Assembly: GCA_945897655.1 (NCBI GenBank)
Contig: CAMDHB010000011.1
Coordinates: forward strand, 1-22,366
From: Pseudorhodobacter antarcticus
GTDB taxonomy: Bacteria > Pseudomonadota > Alphaproteobacteria > Rhodobacterales > Rhodobacteraceae
Direction: 5' to 3'
DNA length: 22,366 nt
Part shown: positions 17,756-22,366 of the stretch, piece by piece
Layout of the letters: every line of letters starts with the position of its first letter
Position numbering within the stretch: position 1 is the first letter of the stretch
Notes under the pieces: generated by a model
What the model was told of the DNA's origin: nothing
The model's database searches: none
What the model saw: the letters and a program-made list of their open reading frames with translations, nothing else
Made by a program: the position numbers and the translations under genes

Positions 17756-18077
17756 CTTGCCGCGCACCAGCCAACCAGAGTGATCACAGCCCAGATACTG
17801 GTGGGCAGGACCATTGCATCAAGGGTCGCGGATCAGCGATTTTGGCGCACATCATGTGAACGCCAAGATTATTGAGGATGGCCACTCAACGAAAATCCCG
17901 GGCGCAAACCACAAACCACAGCGGCGATGTCTTGCCAAGCTAAGAGCCCGTGCGCCCTAAGAAAAGCCCGCAAGGAAGTTCAAACAAAGCGCGATCGTCG
18001 CCACATCTTCAGCCAGCGATGACTCGGGTTAATTCCGCGTGGAAATCATCACACCAATCGACATCCACTCGCCGCAA
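17756..18077. other. Non-coding gap between nnrS and the TetR operon
   Basis: I see no convincing gene here. Apart from the hairpin at 17842-17866, no repeat, RNA gene or FNR-type box was found. Short open stretches exist (for example about 17860-17960) but lack starts, ribosome binding sites or recognisable residues. A decayed mobile-element remnant is possible but unsupported. Confidence 0.6.
17842..17866 (+). terminator. Strong hairpin after nnrS, possible terminator or 3' stabiliser
   Basis: TTGGCGCACAT (17842-17852) pairs with ATGTG (17854-17858) and CGCCAA (17861-17866), with two unpaired bases on the right arm. No T-run follows, so it is not a classic rho-independent terminator. It lies 86 bp after the nnrS stop. 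Confidence 0.35.
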
Positions 18078-18124
18078 TTGACACGTCAGATTCTCCGTTC
18101 TATTAGTGAGTGACTGATAACTAA
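18078..18124 (+). promoter_or_regulatory. Sigma70-type promoter with overlapping TetR operator candidate
   Basis: TTGACA (18078-18083) and TATTAG (18101-18106) are separated by 17 bp, an ideal spacing. Overlapping the -10 and start region is TTAGTGAGTGA (18103-18113) continuing to ATAACTAA (ending 18124). Its outer arms TTAGT and ACTAA are inverted, and the inside repeats TGA-C/G-TGA units. A TetR protein bound here would block the promoter, fitting autorepression by the gene that starts at 18143. Confidence 0.6.
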
Positions 18125-18142
18125 CAAGTCGGATGAACCTTC

Positions 18143-18760
18143 ATGGTCGCGCGCAAATCTGCTGATAATCGCAAGGCTGAAATCGTTGCGACAATGCTGC
18201 GGTTGGCCGATGAGCTTGGGCCGGACCGGCTGACGACGCTTGCGGTGGCGCAGGCCGTGGGCCTGACACAGCCGGGGATATTTCGCCATTTTCCGACAAA
18301 GCAGGATCTGTGGCTGGCTGTCGCGGCGCAAATCGCCGAGGCGATGACCGAAGCCTGGGACGAGGTTCTGGCTACAGCACCCGCGCCACTAGATCGCCTG
18401 ACGGCGCTGATCCAGGTGCAACTGCGCCAAATCACGGCAAACCCGGCCATCCCGGCCATCCTGCACTCGCGTGAGTTGCAAACCGAAAACGCGGCCCTTC
18501 GCGCGCAATTCGTTGGGTTGATGACACGGTTTCAATCCCTGTTGGTAGAGGCTTTGACCCAAGGCCGCGACGAGGGCGTGTTCCGATCCGATCTTGCCCC
18601 GCAGGATGCGGCGATCCTGCTGATTGCGTTGGTTCAGGGGCTGGCAATCCGCTGGTCACTTGGGCAAAGGGCGTTCTCGCTGGAAACCGAGGGCGGGCGT
18701 TTGCTGGCCTGTCAGATCAACCGGTACCGTGCGCCGACGGTGCCGAAGGAAACCGCATGA
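18143..18760 (+). CDS. TetR-family transcriptional regulator
   Basis: The 205-residue protein has a typical TetR N-terminal domain with the HTH LTTLAVAQAVGLTQPGIFRHF (from 30 to 50) followed by PTKQDLW, and a helical ligand-binding C-terminal half with no recognisable pocket signature. It is encoded upstream of and overlaps the HlyD-type gene by 4 bp, so regulator and exporter are made together. The promoter at 18078-18106 with the repeat at 18103-18124 suggests that it represses its own operon until an effector binds. The order regulator, adaptor, ABC genes recalls E. coli CecR (YbiH) with ybhGFSR. The effector is unknown. Confidence 0.92.
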   Translation: MVARKSADNRKAEIVATMLRLADELGPDRLTTLAVAQAVGLTQPGIFRHFPTKQDLWLAVAAQIAEAMTEAWDEVLATAPAPLDRLTALIQVQLRQITANPAIPAILHSRELQTENAALRAQFVGLMTRFQSLLVEALTQGRDEGVFRSDLAPQDAAILLIALVQGLAIRWSLGQRAFSLETEGGRLLACQINRYRAPTVPKETA

Positions 18761-19917
18761 CATTTCTGACAAAGCGCACGGGTCTCGGGCTGACGGTCGT
18801 CATGGTCGCGGCAATTGGCGGCTGGTTCTTTCTGACCGAACGCCCGGTGTCCGTTCAGGTGGTGGCGCAGACGCAGGGCGCGCAGGTTCGGGTTTATGGT
18901 CTTGGCACGGTCGAGGCGCGGGTCGTCTCGAAGATCGGCTTTGAGGTGGGGGCCGCCCTGACCGAACTGCTTGTGGACAGCAATGACAGCGTGACCAAGG
19001 GTCAGGTCCTGGCGCGTCTGCATCCGGCGGAACAGCAGGCACGCGTGGCGCGGGCCGAGGCGGGCGTCGCGGCATCGCAGGCGGCGATCCTGAAGGCCGA
19101 AGCCAGCGTCGCGCGGGCAAAGGCGGTTCTGGCGCAGCGCATCGCCGCCAATGCACGCCAGCAGGAACTCGCGTCGCGCAGCGCGGTTGCGGCGACCTCG
19201 GTCGAAGAGGCGCAACGCGATGTTGATGTGGCCGCCGCCGATCTGGCGGTGTCACAAAGCGAGGTGGCGGTTGTGACCGCGCAGGCCGACGACGCCCTGG
19301 CGGCCTTGCTGTATGAACGAACCTTGCTAGACCATCATGTCCTGAAAGCGCCGTTCGATGCCGTGATCGTCGATCGCCATGCCGAGGCTGGCACGGTGGT
19401 GCGGGCGGGCGATGTGATCTTCACCCTGATGGACCCCAGGACGGTCTGGGTGCAAAGCTATATCGACGAGGGCCGGGCGGGAGAGATTGCGTTGGGCCAG
19501 ACGGCGGAAATCCGGCTGCGGTCTTTGCCACATGCGGTGTTCACAGGCTCGGTTGCGCGGATCGGCATCGAAAGCGACCGGGTGAATGAAGAGCGCAGGG
19601 TCTGGATCACCTGCACCGACTGCCCCGGACAGATGTTTCTGGGCGAGCAGGCCGAAGTTTGGATCACCCTGGCCACCCTTGATCAGGCGCTTTTGGTGCC
19701 GGAGATCGCGATTCAGGGCTTTGACGGCCATCAGGGCCGCGTCTGGGTGGTGCAGGATGGGCACCTTGCGCAGGTGGCGCTGATCTTTGGTCTCCGCACT
19801 GAGGATGCGCGGGTCGAGGTGGTGTCGGGTCTGCCCGACGGCACGCAGATCGTTGCGGGCGGCGTCACGGGGTTGACCGAGGGTCGGCTGGCACGCGTCA
19901 CCGGGGATGCGCCATGA
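18757..19917 (+). CDS. HlyD/DevB-type periplasmic adaptor (membrane fusion protein)
   Basis: The 386-residue protein has a short cytoplasmic start and one membrane segment (about 8-27). Half of a lipoyl-type barrel-sandwich follows (about 48-90), then a long alanine-rich coiled coil (about 90-190), the second lipoyl half with LKAPFDAVIVDRHAEAGTVV (196-215), and beta-barrel and membrane-proximal domains. This is the layout of adaptors that link an inner-membrane exporter to an outer-membrane TolC channel. No lipobox is seen, so it is anchored by its helix. It overlaps the TetR gene and the permease gene by 4 bp each. No TolC homologue lies in the window, so the channel must be encoded elsewhere. 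Confidence 0.92.
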   Translation: MTFLTKRTGLGLTVVMVAAIGGWFFLTERPVSVQVVAQTQGAQVRVYGLGTVEARVVSKIGFEVGAALTELLVDSNDSVTKGQVLARLHPAEQQARVARAEAGVAASQAAILKAEASVARAKAVLAQRIAANARQQELASRSAVAATSVEEAQRDVDVAAADLAVSQSEVAVVTAQADDALAALLYERTLLDHHVLKAPFDAVIVDRHAEAGTVVRAGDVIFTLMDPRTVWVQSYIDEGRAGEIALGQTAEIRLRSLPHAVFTGSVARIGIESDRVNEERRVWITCTDCPGQMFLGEQAEVWITLATLDQALLVPEIAIQGFDGHQGRVWVVQDGHLAQVALIFGLRTEDARVEVVSGLPDGTQIVAGGVTGLTEGRLARVTGDAP

Positions 19918-21047
19918 ACCTCGCCTTTCGCGATGTCCGCCACAACCTTTTTCGCTTTATCCTGACCTGTCTGGGGCTGGGCCTGCTGATGACGGTGGTT
20001 CTGGCAATGATGGGCATTTACAACGGCCTCGTCTCGGATGCCCTGAACATCGTCAAGGCGCCGCAGGCCGATATCTGGGTGGTCGAGGCCGACACGCAGG
20101 GGCCCTTTGCCGAAGCCTCAAAAGTCCCGAATGACACCCGCGACGCCGTGGCGCGTCTGCACGGCGTGGCACAGGCGGGGAGCATTACCTATCAGACCAT
20201 TGAGGCCCCGTTCAAAGCGGCAACGCTGCGGCTTTATGCCATCGGGTACGAGCGTGGCCGCATCGGCGGGCCGCAGACCATCGTCACTGGCCGCGGGCTG
20301 GAGGCAAGCCATTTCGAGCTGGTTGCCGATGCCAAGGCCGGGATGGTTTTGGGCGATACCATCGTCTTGGGGCGCAACCGGTTCACGGTGGTGGGGCTGG
20401 TGCGTGACACGATGAATTCGGGCGGTGACCCGGCGATCTTCCTGACGCTGGCCGATGCGCAGGTGCTGCAAACCCAGCTTGCCCCGCCCGCCGCACGGGT
20501 GCAGGCGGCGCGGGGGGCCACCGCCACGGGCGGGGCCACGGTTGCGGCCGTGATTGCCCGGCTGGACCCCAATGTTGATGCGCAAAGCGTGGTGCAGACG
20601 GTGCGGCAATGGAAACACCTGTCGGCACTGACCCAAGCCGAACAGGAAGACATTCTGATCAAATCGGTGGTGGACAAAGCCCGCAAGCAGATCGGCTTGT
20701 TCCTTGGCATCTTGCTGACCGTTTCGGCGGTGGTGATAGCACTGATCATCTACACCATGACGATGGAAAAGCTGAAACAGATTGCCACGTTAAAGCTGAT
20801 CGGCGCGCCCGACCGCACCATCATCGGGCTGATCGTGCAGCAATCCCTTGCGCTGGGCGTGGTTGGCCTCAGCCTTGGGCTGGTGCTGATCCTGACGGTC
20901 AAGGATTATTTCCCCCGCCGCGTGCTGCTGGAACCGGTCAATGCGCTGGCGCTGACCGGCATCATCCTTGTGGTTTGCGTTCTGGCCTCGGGGCTTGGCG
21001 TGCGCGCCGCCCTGAAGGTGGACCCCGCCACCGCCTTGGGGGGCTAA
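19914..21047 (+). CDS. ABC transporter permease, MacB/FtsX (DevC-like) type
   Basis: The 377-residue protein has a first helix at about 12-38, a large extracytoplasmic domain (about 40-258) beginning with KAPQADIWVVEADTQGPF, and three further helices at about 261-283, 303-328 and 342-365. The segment MTMEKLKQIATLKLIGAP is the coupling region before the third helix, and the end reads ALKVDPATALGG, the usual FtsX-domain terminus. MacB and DevC permeases move substrates from the periplasm through an adaptor and TolC by a mechanical cycle. Together with its neighbours it forms a DevBCA-like set. The substrate cannot be told from sequence. Confidence 0.9.
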   Translation: MNLAFRDVRHNLFRFILTCLGLGLLMTVVLAMMGIYNGLVSDALNIVKAPQADIWVVEADTQGPFAEASKVPNDTRDAVARLHGVAQAGSITYQTIEAPFKAATLRLYAIGYERGRIGGPQTIVTGRGLEASHFELVADAKAGMVLGDTIVLGRNRFTVVGLVRDTMNSGGDPAIFLTLADAQVLQTQLAPPAARVQAARGATATGGATVAAVIARLDPNVDAQSVVQTVRQWKHLSALTQAEQEDILIKSVVDKARKQIGLFLGILLTVSAVVIALIIYTMTMEKLKQIATLKLIGAPDRTIIGLIVQQSLALGVVGLSLGLVLILTVKDYFPRRVLLEPVNALALTGIILVVCVLASGLGVRAALKVDPATALGG

Positions 21048-21050
21048 GCC

Positions 21051-21752
21051 ATGCTGGAGGAAAGCCGCCGGGTGATCGTTGATATCAAGGGCGTGGCCAA
21101 GCATTACGGCGAGGGTGAGGCCCGGGTGGACGCGCTGCGCAACCTTGATCTGCGGGTCCATGCGGGCGAGGTTGTGGCGCTGCTGGGGCCGTCGGGGTCG
21201 GGCAAGACGACGCTTTTGAACATCATCGGCTGCATCATCGATCCGTCAGAGGGTCAGGTCAGCCTTGATGGCGAACTGGTCTTTGACAAGCACTGGCTGC
21301 GCGGCGATCTGCGCCGTCTGCGGCTGGACAAGATCGGCTTCATCTTTCAGGCCCACAACCTGCTGCCCTTTCTGAACGCCACCGACAATGTGGCGCTGGT
21401 GTTGCAGCTGGCGGGAAAAAGTCGCGCTCAGGCGCAGTCCCGTGCGCAGGAGCTGCTGGATTATCTGGAGGTCGGCCACCGCGCCCGCGCCATGCCCGCG
21501 CTTCTGTCGGGTGGCGAGGCGCAGCGGGTGGCTATTGCCCGCGCGCTGGCCAATAGTCCGCGCATCATTCTGGCCGACGAACCGACCGCCGCACTGGACA
21601 GCAAGCGGGCCGGGATCGTGATGGACCTCATGCGCAAACTGGCCGCCGAACAAGACGCCTGCATCATCGCTGTGACCCATGACGAGAAAATCCTCGACCG
21701 GTTCGACCGACTGTTCCACCTGCGCGATGGGCGGCTTGAGGACGACAAATGA
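21051..21752 (+). CDS. ABC transporter ATPase (MacB/LolD/DevA type)
   Basis: The 233-residue protein has a complete nucleotide-binding domain: Walker A GPSGSGKT (46-53), Q-loop Q100 in FIFQAHNLLP, signature LSGGE (152-156), Walker B IILADE (172-177) with catalytic E177, D-loop SALD-like AALD, and switch H210 in AVTHDE. It is of the size and style that serves MacB-type permeases. It begins 3 bp after the permease stop. A GTG at 21072, 11 bp after GGAGG (21056-21060), is an alternative start that would remove the first seven residues. The 3' end overlaps the next gene by 4 bp. It powers the exporter formed with the two upstream genes. Confidence 0.93.
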   Translation: MLEESRRVIVDIKGVAKHYGEGEARVDALRNLDLRVHAGEVVALLGPSGSGKTTLLNIIGCIIDPSEGQVSLDGELVFDKHWLRGDLRRLRLDKIGFIFQAHNLLPFLNATDNVALVLQLAGKSRAQAQSRAQELLDYLEVGHRARAMPALLSGGEAQRVAIARALANSPRIILADEPTAALDSKRAGIVMDLMRKLAAEQDACIIAVTHDEKILDRFDRLFHLRDGRLEDDK

Positions 21753-22159
21753 CGCCGGAAAAGTCTGGTACGACAGGGCTTTGGATCGCTGCCGGCCTCG
21801 CGAGTGTATTCGGTGCCCTGACCATTTTCTCTGGCGGTCAGGCGCTGTTCGGCGGCCCTGCGGCGCAGGCTGCGGCGGGCAACGCGGTTCCCTTCGTGTT
21901 ATGGTTCAACTTCCTGTCGGGCTTTGTTTACGTGCTGGGTGGCATCGGGATCGCTCTGCGCAAACCTTGGGGCGGCACGTTGGCCACGGCCCTGGCTCTT
22001 GCCATTGCTGCGGTATTTGCTCTGTTCGGCTGGCATATTCTTCGTGGTGGCGCTTATGAGATGCGCACCGTGGGCGCGATGACGCTGCGCGCCGCGGTCT
22101 GGATTGGCCTCGCGGTCTATCTGCGGCGGTCGGCGAAGTCGGTTGCGCGTCGCACCTGA
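21749..22159 (+). CDS. Small four-helix membrane protein of unknown function, coupled to the ABC exporter
   Basis: The 136-residue protein has four predicted membrane helices at about 11-33, 47-69, 76-97 and 107-125, short loops, and a basic C-terminal tail (LRRSAKSVARRT) that should face the cytoplasm. No cofactor or catalytic motif was seen, apart from a single histidine (H96) in FGWHILRGG. Its ATG overlaps the ATPase stop as ATGA, so it is translated with the exporter and may be a partner or regulator of it. I do not recognise the family; a loose resemblance in size and topology to DoxX-like proteins is not enough for a name. Confidence 0.8.
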   Translation: MTPEKSGTTGLWIAAGLASVFGALTIFSGGQALFGGPAAQAAAGNAVPFVLWFNFLSGFVYVLGGIGIALRKPWGGTLATALALAIAAVFALFGWHILRGGAYEMRTVGAMTLRAAVWIGLAVYLRRSAKSVARRT

Positions 22160-22262
22160 TTTTCAAGAATGAAGCGGACGTTAAGGCTTGGACAGCGGAA
22201 CCCTTCCTGAAGCAGTCACCTTGCCAGCTTAAAGCATCGCGACATGACAAAACCCGGGCCCG

Positions 22263-22366
22263 TCAGATCGCAGCAACTGCCGCAGCCAGAAGGTCGCGCA
22301 CTTGTCCCGCCACGGCATGCAGCGCGGGGTTGTCGATGGCCTGCATCGAGGCAACCGGGTCAATCG
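22263..22366 (-). CDS. Unrecognised gene, C-terminal end only (partial, cut by right edge)
   Basis: On the minus strand an open frame enters from the right edge and ends at a TGA (22263-22265). It encodes 33 residues including MQAIDNPALHAVAGQVRDLL and an alanine-rich end LAAAVAAI. Third-position G/C preference looks like a real gene. It converges on the exporter operon with about 100 bp between stops. The fragment is too short to assign; it shares 20 identical bases with narJ (QVRDLLA), probably by chance. Confidence 0.5.
   Translation of the reverse strand, partial: IDPVASMQAIDNPALHAVAGQVRDLLAAAVAAI

Noticed and set aside
17860..17957. Possible decayed transposase in the gap after nnrS
   Set aside because: Short frames carry a few basic residues but no recognisable transposase motif, terminal repeats or target duplication.

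Overview
The window looks like a chromosomal segment of a denitrifying or nitrate-respiring alphaproteobacterium, most likely of the Rhodobacterales (Rhodobacter/Paracoccus type). Supporting signs are the high G+C content, the narR-narKGHJI arrangement with a fused NarK1-NarK2 transporter, an alphaproteobacterial-type initiator tRNA sequence, and very tight ATGA/TGATG gene overlaps. I ran no database search, so the taxon is an inference.

Left edge (1-619): a mobile-DNA junction. The 5' end of an IS21-family element (istA start codon at 36, reading left; terminus at about 148 with two 23-bp repeats) abuts the 3' remnant of an unrecognised gene (149-265). A 47-nt fragment identical in layout to the 3' half of an initiator tRNA-Met gene follows (462-508), with a rho-independent terminator at 591-619. 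This is best read as the displaced attachment site of an island lying to the left.

Minus strand, 13331 down to 730: one nitrate-respiration operon. Its order is narK (NarK1-NarK2 fusion), narG, narH, narJ, narI, a cytoplasmic parvulin-type prolyl isomerase, moeA, a DUF2478 gene and an NsrR-like Rrf2 regulator. NarK imports nitrate and exchanges it for nitrite. NarGHI reduces nitrate at the cytoplasmic face with electrons from quinol, and NarJ assembles it. The isomerase, MoeA and the DUF2478 protein look like a built-in folding and molybdenum-cofactor tail. The Rrf2 protein would sense nitric oxide or Fe-S status.

Divergent promoter region (13332-13561): it separates narK from narR, an FNR/CRP-family regulator without an Fe-S cysteine cluster. 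It holds two FNR-type boxes (13390-13403 and a perfect one at 13526-13539) and a strong inverted repeat between them.

Plus strand, 14351-17755: a compact operon of a group III truncated haemoglobin, a nitronate monooxygenase-like FMN enzyme, a 5-formyltetrahydrofolate cyclo-ligase and NnrS. A 29-bp inverted repeat stands just upstream. It looks like a nitrosative-stress operon with an unexpected folate enzyme, and is the most interesting unit in the window.

Plus strand, 18143-22159: a TetR regulator translationally coupled to a HlyD-type adaptor, a MacB/DevC-type permease, an ABC ATPase and a small four-helix membrane protein, behind a clear sigma70-type promoter. It is probably a self-regulated efflux operon. 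The right edge cuts off the 3' end of an unrecognised minus-strand gene.
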